Positions 7,880-17,917 are shown, counted from the stretch's first letter. The stretch: DNA of 64,000 nucleotides from an uncultured Sphingomonadaceae bacterium (GCA_946479505.1 CAMLGC010000001.1:87971-151970); one strand, 5' to 3'. Program-made: numbers and translations. The notes: generated from the letters alone by a model not told the origin.

Positions 7880-9466
7880 TCAGTCCTTCGGCAGCGTCCA
7901 GAGTGGGAGCGGCGCGAAGTGGGTGGCATTCAACTGGTCTCGGGACACCTTACGCAGCGCGGAAAACGTTGCGACCTGTCCCTTGAGCTGCTCGACGATA
8001 TCCGGGTGCTGCGCGGCGACGTCGTTCTTCTCGTCGGGATCGGTCGCAAGATCGAAGAGCTGATCCCCCACGAGCTTCCATTTTCCGACGATCACCGATC
8101 CGGCGCGCGCGCGCAACATGGCGGGATTTCCCGGAAAGCGGTTCCCGTATTTGGGCGGCGTACGATAATCCTCGCCGACGAACAGCGTGCGGTCGCCGGC
8201 GGGCCGTTGGTCCGAGAGCAAGGCCGTCGACATGTCCTTGCCATCGACCGTCCGCGAGAGCGTCGCGCCGGCGATATGCGCCAGCGTCGGCAGCAGATCG
8301 ACATAGGAGACCGGGCCGACGCCGGCATCAGGGCGCGGTTTCAGCCCGGCGGGCCAGGAAATCGCCGCGGCCACCCGCACGCCGCCTTCATAATGCTGCG
8401 CCTTCCAGCCCCGCAGCGGGCCGTTGCTCGACGGATTGTCCTTGCCGCCGGTCCTGCCCGGGCCGCCATTGTCGCTGGTGAACAGGATCAGCGTGTTATC
8501 GAGCTGGCCGGTGTCGCGCAGCGCGTCGAGCACATCGCCGAGATTCCGATCGAGCGCGTGGATCGCGGCGATCGCGGTTTGCCGGTGCGTGTTGCCGCGT
8601 CCCTGCTCGCCGTAACCGGCGCCTTCGCGCTTGCTCTCGTGCAGCGCGAAGCGCGGCTTCGACGGATCGAACCCGGCCCACGCCAAATCCGCCGGCGGCG
8701 CCTGGAGCGGACCGTGCGGCGCATTGAATGCCAGCCACATGAACCACGGGCTGCCGCCCGGTGATGGCGTGCGGATGATCCGGGTCGCCTCGGCGGCGAG
8801 CAGGTTGGTCGAATAGCCCTTGTCAGCGGAAGGGGCGTAATCGCGGTGCCAGTCGACCTGCCCTTCGCGCTTGTGCGTGAAATAGTCGATCGCGCCGTTG
8901 TAATGGCCGTAGAAGCTGGTGAAGCCGAAGTTCATCGGGTGAAACGCCCGCGATCGATGGCCCAGATGCCACTTGCCCAGGAACGAGCGGCGGGCATAGC
9001 CGGCGCGCGCCAGCACGTCGGCGATCGTCTCCTCCTTCGGATCGAGTCCGAAATCGCTGCCCGGCGTGACGGTATCCCCCATGATGCCGAAACGGTTGGG
9101 ATAACGCCCGGTGAGCAGCCCCGCGCGCGAGGGCGAGCACAAGGCGGAAGTGTAGAAATGGTCCAGCACCATCCCGCTCTTCGCGATGCTGTCGATATTC
9201 GGCGTGGCGAAGGTGGCGCCGTTGAAGCCGACGTCCTGATACCCCAGGTCGTCGGCGACGATGACGAGGATGTTTGGTTGGCGGGCGCGTGCCGGCTCCT
9301 GCTGCTGCGGCGCGTTTCGTGACGGGGTGGGAGGTGCGCTGAGGACGGGCGAGCCGATCGCCGCGCACATCATCGCCGACGCGCCCAGCAGGATCGCGCT
9401 CCGCCGCCGCAGACCCGGCGCGCGCCGATCCTGGTCGAAAAGCCTTCCCGTCCGTTGGTGCATCAT
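7880..9466 (-). CDS. Exported sulfatase (Cys-type)
   Basis: A 528-aa S1-family sulfatase that hydrolyses a sulfate ester, probably on a glycan. The formylglycine motif is C110-S-P-S-R followed by AGLLTGR. The metal/active-site segment ILVIVADDLGYQDVG is at about residues 66-80, and SDNGG with the late His/Lys region follows. The N-terminus RRRSAILLGASAMM up to VLSA looks like a Tat-type signal, so it acts in the periplasm. An AAGGAG site precedes ATG 9466. The Cys needs oxidation to formylglycine, but no maturase gene is in the window. It follows the sugar porter gene by 12 bases. Confidence 0.9.
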   Translation of the reverse strand: MMHQRTGRLFDQDRRAPGLRRRSAILLGASAMMCAAIGSPVLSAPPTPSRNAPQQQEPARARQPNILVIVADDLGYQDVGFNGATFATPNIDSIAKSGMVLDHFYTSALCSPSRAGLLTGRYPNRFGIMGDTVTPGSDFGLDPKEETIADVLARAGYARRSFLGKWHLGHRSRAFHPMNFGFTSFYGHYNGAIDYFTHKREGQVDWHRDYAPSADKGYSTNLLAAEATRIIRTPSPGGSPWFMWLAFNAPHGPLQAPPADLAWAGFDPSKPRFALHESKREGAGYGEQGRGNTHRQTAIAAIHALDRNLGDVLDALRDTGQLDNTLILFTSDNGGPGRTGGKDNPSSNGPLRGWKAQHYEGGVRVAAAISWPAGLKPRPDAGVGPVSYVDLLPTLAHIAGATLSRTVDGKDMSTALLSDQRPAGDRTLFVGEDYRTPPKYGNRFPGNPAMLRARAGSVIVGKWKLVGDQLFDLATDPDEKNDVAAQHPDIVEQLKGQVATFSALRKVSRDQLNATHFAPLPLWTLPKD

Positions 9467-9478
9467 CGTCCTCTCCTT

Positions 9479-10903
9479 CTATCGCGCCGATGCCGGTGAA
9501 GACATCGGTCGTTCGTCGTCGCGCAGCGAAGCGCCGAGCATCTCGGCTTCGATGTCCTCCAGGCTGCGTCGGCCCGTTTCGGGCAGCAGGAAGGCCGCCC
9601 AGAGGAAGGCGAGCACGCCCATCGCCGCAAAGCCGAAGAACATTGCCGCGGGCCCGTGCTGGAGCAGCACCGGAAACACCGCGCCGACGACGACGCTGGT
9701 GATCTCGGTGGCGAACACCGCCACGCCCATCGCGGTGCCGCGCAGGCGAAGGGGAAACATCTCCCCCAGCACGATCCAGACGATCCCACCCCAACTCAGC
9801 GCGAAGAAGATCTGAAAGCCGATCAGCCCGAGTATCGCGACATAACCCGCCGCGCCCGTCACCGCGTCCGACAGGAACACCGCACCCAGCAGCGCCATGC
9901 TGGCCGCCATGCCGAGTGCGCCCCACATCAGCGGCTTGCGCCGCCCGAACCTGTCCACGACGACCAGCGCCATCAGGATCGTCGTCGCGAGTCCGACGGC
10001 CGAGATGGCGAGGTTGGCGGCGACCGCTGCCCAATCGGTGAAGCCGACGCTCTTGAGCACGCTCGGCGCGTAATAGGTGACCGCGTTGATGCCGATGAGC
10101 TGCTGGAGCGCGCCGAGGCCGCAGCCGACGAGCAGCAGGCGGCGCGTTGCGGGCATGGCGATCATCGCCGCCAGCGTCGCCTTTCCAATTTCGTGGCGGT
10201 TAATGGCGCGGATCTGTTCCAGCTCGGGTTCGACATCGCCGCTGCGCAGCCGCGCGAGTACCCGGCGCGCCTCGTCGTCACGCCCGCGCTTGACCAGCCA
10301 GCGCGGGCTCTCCGGCAGCCAGCGGGCTCCGACCAGCATGGCGAGCGCGGGGAACAGGCCCAGGCCGAACATCCATCGCCACGCGCCGTATGGCGCGAGC
10401 ACGAGCGCGACGATGCTCGAGGCGAGCACGCCGATCATGATCATGATCTGGAACAGCCCGGTATGAGCGCCGCGTTCATGCGCCGGCGCGATTTCGGAGA
10501 TGTAGACCGGGATGATGGCGGTCGCGATGCCGACGGCGACGCCGAGCACCAGCCGCGCGGCAATCAGCGTCGCCACGTCGGGCGCGAGCGCCGCGCCGAC
10601 GATTCCCAGGCTGAAGATGAAGGCGGCGATCGCGATGATCCTGCGCCGCCCGATGCGGTCGGCCGCCGGCCCGGCGCCGAGCGCGCCGAACAGCGAGCCG
10701 AGCAGCGCCGCGCTCACCACCCAGCCCGTCAGCGCCGGGCCCATGCGCAAGGCCGGCGCGGCGAACAGCAAGGCGCCGGCGACCACGCCGAGCTCGTAGC
10801 CGCGAATGCCCCCGCCGAGCGCGCCGATTGCGTAGCTTAGTCGGTCGACGCGCGCGCGGCGTGTCATGGTTTCGGGCAAGCCGATGGTGTTCTCGGGCAA
10901 CAT
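9479..10903 (-). CDS. MFS transporter, sugar porter family
   Basis: A 474-aa inner-membrane protein with twelve predicted helices. Sugar-porter signatures are present: GRRRIIAIAA after helix 2, PVYISEIAPAHERG after helix 4-5, PESPRWLVKRGR before the central loop, RFGRRKPLMWG in the second half, and PETGRRSLEDIE at the C-terminus. It probably imports a monosaccharide or disaccharide by proton symport. Lying between two sulfatases, it is likely to take up the desulfated sugar. The start may be 10903 or the internal ATG at 10867; neither has a strong ribosome site. Confidence 0.9.
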   Translation of the reverse strand: MLPENTIGLPETMTRRARVDRLSYAIGALGGGIRGYELGVVAGALLFAAPALRMGPALTGWVVSAALLGSLFGALGAGPAADRIGRRRIIAIAAFIFSLGIVGAALAPDVATLIAARLVLGVAVGIATAIIPVYISEIAPAHERGAHTGLFQIMIMIGVLASSIVALVLAPYGAWRWMFGLGLFPALAMLVGARWLPESPRWLVKRGRDDEARRVLARLRSGDVEPELEQIRAINRHEIGKATLAAMIAMPATRRLLLVGCGLGALQQLIGINAVTYYAPSVLKSVGFTDWAAVAANLAISAVGLATTILMALVVVDRFGRRKPLMWGALGMAASMALLGAVFLSDAVTGAAGYVAILGLIGFQIFFALSWGGIVWIVLGEMFPLRLRGTAMGVAVFATEITSVVVGAVFPVLLQHGPAAMFFGFAAMGVLAFLWAAFLLPETGRRSLEDIEAEMLGASLRDDERPMSSPASAR

Positions 10904-10916
10904 GCGGGCGCGCCGA

Positions 10917-12371
10917 TCAATAGGGCGCCACGCGCGGGCCGAGCGGATCGACTGTCCAGGCCATTCGATCGCACAGCCGCGTCAGCAGGGCATCCTTGAT
11001 CTCCCGATATTCGGGATCGTCCCATAAATTTCGGGTCTCAGCGGCATCCGCCTCCAGATCGTAGAGCTCACCGGTGCCGAGGCTGTGGACGGCGACCAGC
11101 TTGTGGCGGTCGGTGCGGATCATCGTCGCCTGCGCGGTCGGGTCGCGGTGCCAGGGCATGGCGTTGTAATATTCGCAATAGACGTCCGCCCGTGGCGGCG
11201 CATCTGCACTGGCATCGCGCAGCAACGGCCAGAGCGATGTGCCCTGCATCCCGGGGAAGCGATCGAGCCCCGCGGCGTCGAGCAGGGTGGGGGCGAGATC
11301 GGTGAGCTCGACCATCTCCGCCACGCGCCGGCCGCCGGGGATCGTGCCCGGCCAAGAGACGATCAGCGGCACGCGCACCGCGGGCTCGTAGAAATACGGT
11401 CCCTTCAGATAGATGCCGTGATCGCCGAGCATCTCTCCGTGATCGGACATGAAAATAACGATCGTATTCTCGCGCTGCCCCGTGCGATCGAGCGCGTCGA
11501 GCATCCGCCCGACCTGCTGATCGATCAGGTCGCACATAGCCCAATAAGCGGCACGGACGAGGCGGTGATCCGCGTCGTCCATCGCGTCGTAGACGAACCC
11601 TGCATTGCCGCCATAGGCGCCGCGATGGTCGATCTGCTGAAAGGCGGGCTTTTCGTCGAGTTCCCCCGGCACGTAATCGGGAAGTGGGATCGCATCGAGC
11701 CGGTCGAGATAGCGTTGGAGCAGCTCGGGCGGCGGATCGAACGGGTGGTGCGGGTCGAAGATATTGACCGAGAACAGCCATGGCGTTTCGGCATCGGCAT
11801 GGGCGTCGATGAACTCGATCGCCTTCTGCGCGCACCATGTCGTCTGGTGCAGCTCGGCGGGCATGCCGGCCTCGACATGGTCCGAACCGCGGAACGGCGC
11901 GCGCGCATAGTGTTTGCCTTGGGCGCGCAGCCAGACGCCATATTCGTTGGTCGGCCAGTCCTGGTCGGGATGGTGTGACCAGTGGAACTCGGCATAGCCG
12001 TCGTCGATGCGGCGCTCGATCACCGGTGCCGCCGAGACGTGGCACGGCGAAAGGTGGAGCTTGCCCGAAAGCCCGCACGCATAGCCGGCATCGGCAAGCA
12101 GTCGCGAGATCAGCCGCTCGTCTGCGGGGATCGACTGACCGTTCTGGCGGCATCGCGTGGTGCGCGGATAACGACCCGTGAGGAAGCTGGCACGGCTCGG
12201 CGTACAGACGGGGCTCTGACAGAAGGCGCGCTCGAACAGCACACCGCCGGCGGCAAGCCGATCAAGATGAGGCGTGTCGACATGATCGTTGCCGTAGCAG
12301 CCGAGCGTATCCCACCGCTGCTGGTCGGTGCAGATCCACAGCACATTGGGCTTGTCGCAAGGCTGTTTCAT
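10917..12371 (-). CDS. Sulfatase (Cys-type), no signal peptide
   Basis: A 484-aa S1-family sulfatase. The active-site motif is C56-T-P-S-R followed by ASFLTGRYPR, with NVLWICTDQQRWDTLGCYG near the N-terminus and a later FMSDHGEMLGDHG metal site. GGGAGGG four bases upstream supports ATG 12371. A longer frame to 12473 exists but gives no signal peptide either. Without an export signal it may act in the cytoplasm on an imported sulfated mono- or oligosaccharide, unlike the exported sulfatase downstream. It is first in the minus-strand operon sulfatase, porter, sulfatase. Confidence 0.9.
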   Translation of the reverse strand: MKQPCDKPNVLWICTDQQRWDTLGCYGNDHVDTPHLDRLAAGGVLFERAFCQSPVCTPSRASFLTGRYPRTTRCRQNGQSIPADERLISRLLADAGYACGLSGKLHLSPCHVSAAPVIERRIDDGYAEFHWSHHPDQDWPTNEYGVWLRAQGKHYARAPFRGSDHVEAGMPAELHQTTWCAQKAIEFIDAHADAETPWLFSVNIFDPHHPFDPPPELLQRYLDRLDAIPLPDYVPGELDEKPAFQQIDHRGAYGGNAGFVYDAMDDADHRLVRAAYWAMCDLIDQQVGRMLDALDRTGQRENTIVIFMSDHGEMLGDHGIYLKGPYFYEPAVRVPLIVSWPGTIPGGRRVAEMVELTDLAPTLLDAAGLDRFPGMQGTSLWPLLRDASADAPPRADVYCEYYNAMPWHRDPTAQATMIRTDRHKLVAVHSLGTGELYDLEADAAETRNLWDDPEYREIKDALLTRLCDRMAWTVDPLGPRVAPY

Positions 12372-12532
12372 CGGCCCTCCCGTCGCTCGCCGCCCCTGAG
12401 GCGCGGTCTTTGAAGCAGACTTATAATACTTTTCCCTGGGTGTGCTAGCCCCGCTTTCGAGCGATAGGAGCACGCCTTAGCGCGCGATTGCAGGACGCCG
12501 CACGTTCAAAGAAGGGCGAAAACAAGCACTTG

Positions 12533-12542
12533 GCAATATTGC
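12533..12542. promoter_or_regulatory. 10-bp palindrome in divergent sulfatase/TonB-receptor promoter region
   Basis: GCAATATTGC is a perfect palindrome in the 246-base region between the divergent starts at 12371 and 12618. It lies six bases from a second inverted repeat. It may be an operator, but no local regulator gene points to a family. Confidence 0.35.
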
Positions 12543-12547
12543 TTATC

Positions 12548-12563
12548 TTACTAATGCTAGTAA
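12548..12563. promoter_or_regulatory. Inverted repeat TTACTA-N4-TAGTAA upstream of TonB receptor
   Basis: Two perfect 6-bp arms flank ATGC. The site is 54 bases before the receptor start, in a locally AT-rich patch where the promoter would be expected. It is a candidate operator or promoter element. Confidence 0.4.
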
Positions 12564-12617
12564 TATGAGAGATAGGGGGACCCGGGTCAAATTTCGGTCT
12601 CAGAGGGAGGGATACAG

Positions 12618-15434
12618 ATGAACAGGAAGGTCTCGTGGTATTGCGCCGTTTCGGCGCTCGGCTTGTTCGCGCTTCAAGGTGAGGCGGTGGCCCAGGATGC
12701 AGGGGTGCAGGCAGACGGTGGCGCGGCTTCGGGTGTGTCTCAGGATTCGGGCGAGGGCATCGCTGCGGACCAATCGTCGCAGAGCCAGGAAATCATCGTC
12801 ACCGGCATCCGCTCGTCGCTCGAGCGCGCGGCGGAGGTGAAACAGAACTCGACCCAAGTCGTCGACTCGATCGTCGCGCAGGACATCAGCAAATTTCCCG
12901 ACCCGACGGTGGCCGCCTCGCTCCAGCGCGTCGCCGGGGTCCAGGTTTCCAACGACAATCACAACGAGCTGTCGGGCGTGCGGATTCGCGGCCTCACCGA
13001 CATCCTGACCACGGTCGACGGGCGCGAAGTCTTCACCACCACCGATCGTAATTTCGATCTTCAAGATCTGCCGGCGGACGCGCTTTCACGGGTCGACGTC
13101 TACAAGTCGCAGACCGCCGACATGATCGAGGGCGGCGTCGCGGGCGCGATCGACCTCAAGCTCAACAAGCCGTTCAACTTCACCGATCCCACCGTGGTGC
13201 TCACCGCGCGCGGCACCTACGGCCTGCAGACCGAGGATCTCAACCCCCAGGCCAGCGTGCTCGCGACCGATCGCTGGGACACCGGAATCGGGGAGATCGG
13301 GGCGCTGGTGAGCGCCTCCTGGTCCGATGCGGATTCGCTGCGCATCAACAGCAACCTCACCGATCGACGCAATTCGGGCGCCAATCCGCTCAAGACACCG
13401 GGATATTTCATCCCCAACATCCTCCAGAACGCGACGCACGATTCGAACGTCAAGCGGCGCCAGGCCAACGCCGCGATCCAGTGGCAGGCGTCGAACGCGC
13501 TCGAAGTCTATCTCGACGGGCTCTACACCCAGTTCAAGACCCGCGACGTCGATTACGGCTTCAACATCCAGCCGTTCACCAGCAAGGTCAGCGTTTCGGA
13601 CATCCAGGCCAATTCCAACTGCTTCGACGTTCGTTCCAAGGCCAACGGCCAGAACCCGAACCTGCAGACCGCGGCCGACGGCACCAACACGCTCCAGGAC
13701 AGCACCGTCGTCAATCTGTGCGACATTGACAGCGCGGTCTTCCACAACGCGGTGGTGAACCGCTCGACCGGCGTCCACACCGTGAACCAGAGAAACAAGC
13801 TGGTCGCCGGTGGCGTGCGCTACGACAATTCGCTCGGAACCAAATTCGACGTCGATCTCGGCTACCAGACGTCGCGCAGCAAGACGATGGACATCCGCAC
13901 CGCGCTCGGCGACCGTATCTCGGAGTTCGCGCTCGACACCGACGAGGGCGGCGGGGCGCGGATCACCGTTCCCAACGATGCCCTGCTCGATCGCCGGGGC
14001 CTGTCGTACCGCAACCAGCTCCAGCAGGATTTCGGCGATGCCCGCGGCAGCCTGTTCCAGGCGCGCGTCGACGGTGAGCAGGAGGTCGACGGGTTTCTGT
14101 CGAGCATCAAGGCGGGCCTGCGTTATGCCAAGCGCACCGCCAAATTCCTCAACGTCCATCTCAACAAGGCCACGCCGTTCGGCAATGTCGGCACCGGAAG
14201 CGAGGCCAACGCCAAGCCGGTCTACGACACCGAGCTCTATCCCGACTTCATCGGCCTGTCGGACATCCACCCGCGCATCAACGGCGGCGCCCGCTTCACC
14301 GGCCCCAATGGCGAGTTCATGCTCACCGAGGAAGGCCGCGATCGGCTGCGCGCGATCTACCAGCTCCCGGCAGGCCAGCCCGATTACGACCCGCTGCGCA
14401 CCTTCGACGCCGACGAGGCGACCTATGCCGGCTACGCCCAGCTCCAATATGATGCCGACCTGGGCGGCGGCCTCTCGCTCGACGGCGTCGTCGGCGCCCG
14501 CGTGACCAAGACCGACCGCACCGTCAACACCTTCGACGAGGACGGCGCGGCGATCCAATCGCACACCTCCGATACCGACGTCCTGCCCAACGCGACCGCG
14601 CGCCTGCGCATCCCCGGCGGGTTCCAGGCGCGCCTGGGCTATTCCAAGGCGATCCGGCGTCCCGAATTCGCCTCGCTCAACCCCGCGGTCAAGCTCATCA
14701 TCGACGTGAATCCCGCGCAGCTCAGCACGGGATCGGCGGGCAATCCGGACCTGCAACCGCAAAAATCGGACAGCTACGACGCGACGATCGAGCATTACTG
14801 GAACGGCGGCTTCGTCGCGATCGCCGGCTATTATCGCAACATCACCAATCGCGTGATCTCCGCTGGCGCCCCCGAGGTGATCGACGGCATCACCTATATC
14901 GTCACGCGTCCGCGCAATGTCGGCCGCGCGAAACTCCAGGGCATCGAGATCAGCGGCCAGAATTTCTTCGATTTCCTGCCCGGCGCGCTGAGCGGCCTCG
15001 GGGTGATGGGATCGTTCACCTATGCCGATTCGGAGGTGCAGGGCGACGACAGCCTGGCCGGCGAGCCGCTGCAAGGCGTCTCCAAATTCAACTACACGGC
15101 CGGGCTGCTCTACGAGAGATACGGGATCAGCGGCCGCGTCGTTTATACCTATCGGTCGAAATATTATACGGCCGACCTGACGGGCCAGCCGCAGCTCAGG
15201 CGTTTCGATCCTGGCGTGACGGACGTGGTTCCGACGGTGCTCGAATATGTGCGGCCGGCCGGCCGGCTCGATTTCAGCGTGGGTTACGACCTCAACGACC
15301 GCTTACGCTTCGACATCGGGGGGACCAACGTGCTGCGCAGCAGGACGAGGACCTATCGTGGCGAGCCATTCTTCGTCGGCAATTATTTCTATGACGAGAC
15401 GACCTACACGATGGGCGTGCGCTATCGCTTCTGA
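12618..15434 (+). CDS. TonB-dependent receptor
   Basis: A 938-aa outer-membrane active transporter. A signal peptide (first 26 residues, ending AVAQ) is followed by the plug domain, starting EIIVTGIRSSLERA and containing VVDSIVAQDISKFPDPTVAASLQRV and GVRIRGLTD. The barrel ends in the outer-membrane insertion signal YTMGVRYRF. A GAGGGAGGG site precedes ATG 12618. Next to two sulfatases and a sugar porter it probably imports a sulfated oligosaccharide. This is the large TonB-receptor type common in sphingomonads and Caulobacter for glycans, not a small siderophore receptor, but the ligand is unproven. Confidence 0.93.
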   Translation: MNRKVSWYCAVSALGLFALQGEAVAQDAGVQADGGAASGVSQDSGEGIAADQSSQSQEIIVTGIRSSLERAAEVKQNSTQVVDSIVAQDISKFPDPTVAASLQRVAGVQVSNDNHNELSGVRIRGLTDILTTVDGREVFTTTDRNFDLQDLPADALSRVDVYKSQTADMIEGGVAGAIDLKLNKPFNFTDPTVVLTARGTYGLQTEDLNPQASVLATDRWDTGIGEIGALVSASWSDADSLRINSNLTDRRNSGANPLKTPGYFIPNILQNATHDSNVKRRQANAAIQWQASNALEVYLDGLYTQFKTRDVDYGFNIQPFTSKVSVSDIQANSNCFDVRSKANGQNPNLQTAADGTNTLQDSTVVNLCDIDSAVFHNAVVNRSTGVHTVNQRNKLVAGGVRYDNSLGTKFDVDLGYQTSRSKTMDIRTALGDRISEFALDTDEGGGARITVPNDALLDRRGLSYRNQLQQDFGDARGSLFQARVDGEQEVDGFLSSIKAGLRYAKRTAKFLNVHLNKATPFGNVGTGSEANAKPVYDTELYPDFIGLSDIHPRINGGARFTGPNGEFMLTEEGRDRLRAIYQLPAGQPDYDPLRTFDADEATYAGYAQLQYDADLGGGLSLDGVVGARVTKTDRTVNTFDEDGAAIQSHTSDTDVLPNATARLRIPGGFQARLGYSKAIRRPEFASLNPAVKLIIDVNPAQLSTGSAGNPDLQPQKSDSYDATIEHYWNGGFVAIAGYYRNITNRVISAGAPEVIDGITYIVTRPRNVGRAKLQGIEISGQNFFDFLPGALSGLGVMGSFTYADSEVQGDDSLAGEPLQGVSKFNYTAGLLYERYGISGRVVYTYRSKYYTADLTGQPQLRRFDPGVTDVVPTVLEYVRPAGRLDFSVGYDLNDRLRFDIGGTNVLRSRTRTYRGEPFFVGNYFYDETTYTMGVRYRF

Positions 15435-16114
15435 TCGACCGAACAACGTTGGCGGGGCGGCATTTCGACCAGAGCCGCTGGCGGCCCGGCTATATCGCGT
15501 TGCCGGGCGGTTTTCCCGTTCCATCTCCTCGGGGAGCAGCTTGGTAACCACCTGCGTCTGAGCGCCGGGCGAATAGTGGCGTCCGGCAACCGCGCCGGCC
15601 GCAAACGACAGATCGACGGCGTGCAGCGCCTGTTCGGGAATCACGACCGAGGCCGCCGCAAGATCATCGTCGAGAAGTCGATGCGTTTTCCTGCGCTGAA
15701 CGACCGAGATGGGGCGCTAAGCGGCCCCTTTGCCGCCCCTTTTAACCGAGAATTCCCCAGTAATTTGAGTCCCCATCGCTTTCATGTCGGGCGCGCCACT
15801 ATTATCAATACGTTAGCTGTTAAAGGTCCGGTTTTTTCGCGAAACGTGCGGAATGACGGATTGACGGTTCGGTGCGGGTGAGCCGAAATGAGACCGTTGC
15901 CGCGTCCGATGCGAAGGCGGGCATATATTTCGCGCTACCGTCTGCCCGCCCGCGACGGCTCAAAAGCTCACTCAAGAAGTTTGCGTCCAATGCAGCTTCG
16001 GCGCGTCCATGGCCGCACCGCTCGAAGTAAACGGCGGCATTCATCTGGCAATCCTTTTACTTGGCGCCGCCATTCCGCTACTCTGCGACCCAGCAGCGAA
16101 GGCGGACTGCGCCG
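15435..16114. other. 680-base gene-free stretch upstream of the TIR operon
   Basis: No gene could be supported. Short frames on both strands lack ribosome sites and family similarity. One minus-strand frame (about 15303-15717) has a protein-like segment (VVIPEQALHAVDLSFAAGAV, then 35 more residues) but overlaps the receptor end and has no recognisable start. The part from about 15750 to 15930 is AT-richer than its surroundings and probably contains the promoter of the TIR operon. Confidence 0.45.
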
Positions 16115-17917
16115 ATGTCGGATATTTTCATCTCCTATGCCCGGTCGACCGAGCGGCAGGCGCAGCAGGTAGCCGACGCCGTTGTCGCGCTGGGCTACGA
16201 TGTTTGGCGCGACGATGCGCTGCCGGCGCACCGCGCGTATGGCGAAGTGATCGAAGAACGGCTGCGCTCGGCGAAAGCCGTGGTGGTGATCTGGTCGGCC
16301 GACGCGATCCGATCGCAATGGGTCCGCGCCGAAGCGGACACTGCGCGCGAAGCGGGCACGCTCGTGCAGCTCACCGTCGACGGCTGCCTGCCGCCGATCC
16401 CGTTCAACCAGATTCAGTGCGCCGACCTGCGCGACTGGAACGGCGATCCGAATGCCCCCGGCTGGCGCAAGGTCGCGGGCAGCATTGCGTCGCTGGTCGG
16501 CGGCGCGATGAAGGGCGCGCCGAGCAGCGATGCTGGAAAGACGCCGCAGATCTGCATCTGCGTCCTGCCCTTCGCCAATATGAGCGGCGATGCCGAGCAG
16601 GAATATTTCAGCGACGGGATCAGCGAGGACATCATCACCGACCTGTCGAAGATTTCGGCGCTGGCAGTGATCGCGCGCAACACCGCATTCGGATTCAAGG
16701 GCAAGGAGATCGACGTGCGCGGCGTCGCCCGTCAGCTCGGCGTCAGCCATCTGCTCGAGGGCAGCGTGCGGAAGGCTGGCGGCCGCGTCCGCATCACCGC
16801 GCAATTGATCGATGGCGCCACCGGCGCACACATCTGGGCCGAACGCTATGATCGCGATCTTGACGACATCTTCGCCATCCAGGACGAAATCTCGAAAGCG
16901 ATCGTCGGCGCGCTCAAGCTGAAGCTGCTGCCCAAGGAGAAGAAGGCGATCGAGCAGCGCGGCACGACCAGCCCCGACGCGTATAACCTCTATCTGATGG
17001 CACGCCAGCATTGGATCAGCGGCAATGACGGTGACAGCCGCCGCGACGAGGTGATCGTGCGCATCTGCCAGGAGGCGGTTGCGCTCGATCGGGATTACGC
17101 CAAGGCCTGGGCATTGATGGCGCTGGCCCGGTCGGAGCTGCGGTTTCGTCACGATAAGCCGGTCGACGCACTCCCCGCGGCGGAACGTGCGCTCGCGCTC
17201 GACCCCAATCTGCCCGAGGCGCATTGCGTCAAGGCGCGCTACCTCGCCGACGAGGAAGGCCGCGCCGAGGAGGCGATCCGGCAGATCGAAACGGCGCTTC
17301 GCCTCGACCCCGAATCCTGGGAGGCCAACAAGGAAGCCGCACGCCTGATCTTCCGCCAGGGCAGGATCAAGGAGGCGATCCCCTATTTCGAGAAGGCCGC
17401 CTCGCTGATGGACAGCGACACCAACTCCCCCAGCCTGCTCATCACCTGCTATCAGGCGCTAGGCGATACCAAACGGCTGCAAGATGCCGCCGAGAGAACG
17501 GTGGCTCGCGCCGAGAAGGCGATCGCACACGACAAGAGCAACGGGGCGGCACTCGGCCAGGGCACGTGTGGTCTCGCGGCGCTCGGGGAACGCGACCGCG
17601 CTCGGGAATGGTCACGGCGGGCGCTGTTGATCGACCCTGAAAACCTGACGATGCGCTACAACATCGCCTGCGCACTGGCACGCAATCTCCACGACGTTGA
17701 CGCGGCACTCGATGTTCTCCTGCCCTATGCCGACACTTTCAACGCGATGCTGGTCACGCATTTTCAGGTCGATCCCGATCTCGATGTGATCCGCGGCGAT
17801 CCGCGCTTTCAGGAGATGCTGGCGCGGATGAAGGCGCGGGTGGCCGCATCCAGCCACGCGCCTATCCCCGCACCGGCGCCCGATCCATCGCCGGCAAGCC
17901 AAGTCGCCGCGCCATGA
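16115..17917 (+). CDS. TIR domain / TolB-like / TPR protein (copy 1)
   Basis: A 600-aa protein in three parts. Residues 1-125 are a TIR domain: DIFISYARSTERQAQQVA, GYDVWRDD, then SAKAVVVIWSADAIRSQWVRAE, in which E73 sits where the catalytic glutamate of NAD-cleaving TIR domains is found. Residues 146-270 resemble the TolB N-terminal-like domain seen behind some class III adenylate cyclases and CadC-type regulators (ICVLPFANMSGDAEQEYFSD). The remainder is TPR-like helical repeat (YAKAWALMALAR, AERALALDPNLPEAH and others). No membrane helix or signal peptide is visible, so it should be cytoplasmic. It is about three-quarters identical to the next TIR gene. Role is inferred: a sensor that makes a nucleotide signal. 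Confidence 0.88.
   Translation: MSDIFISYARSTERQAQQVADAVVALGYDVWRDDALPAHRAYGEVIEERLRSAKAVVVIWSADAIRSQWVRAEADTAREAGTLVQLTVDGCLPPIPFNQIQCADLRDWNGDPNAPGWRKVAGSIASLVGGAMKGAPSSDAGKTPQICICVLPFANMSGDAEQEYFSDGISEDIITDLSKISALAVIARNTAFGFKGKEIDVRGVARQLGVSHLLEGSVRKAGGRVRITAQLIDGATGAHIWAERYDRDLDDIFAIQDEISKAIVGALKLKLLPKEKKAIEQRGTTSPDAYNLYLMARQHWISGNDGDSRRDEVIVRICQEAVALDRDYAKAWALMALARSELRFRHDKPVDALPAAERALALDPNLPEAHCVKARYLADEEGRAEEAIRQIETALRLDPESWEANKEAARLIFRQGRIKEAIPYFEKAASLMDSDTNSPSLLITCYQALGDTKRLQDAAERTVARAEKAIAHDKSNGAALGQGTCGLAALGERDRAREWSRRALLIDPENLTMRYNIACALARNLHDVDAALDVLLPYADTFNAMLVTHFQVDPDLDVIRGDPRFQEMLARMKARVAASSHAPIPAPAPDPSPASQVAAP

Noticed and set aside
15303..15717. Minus-strand frame overlapping the receptor end
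   Set aside because: A few protein-like residues, but no start with a ribosome site, no recognised family, and its C-terminal third is antisense to the receptor gene.
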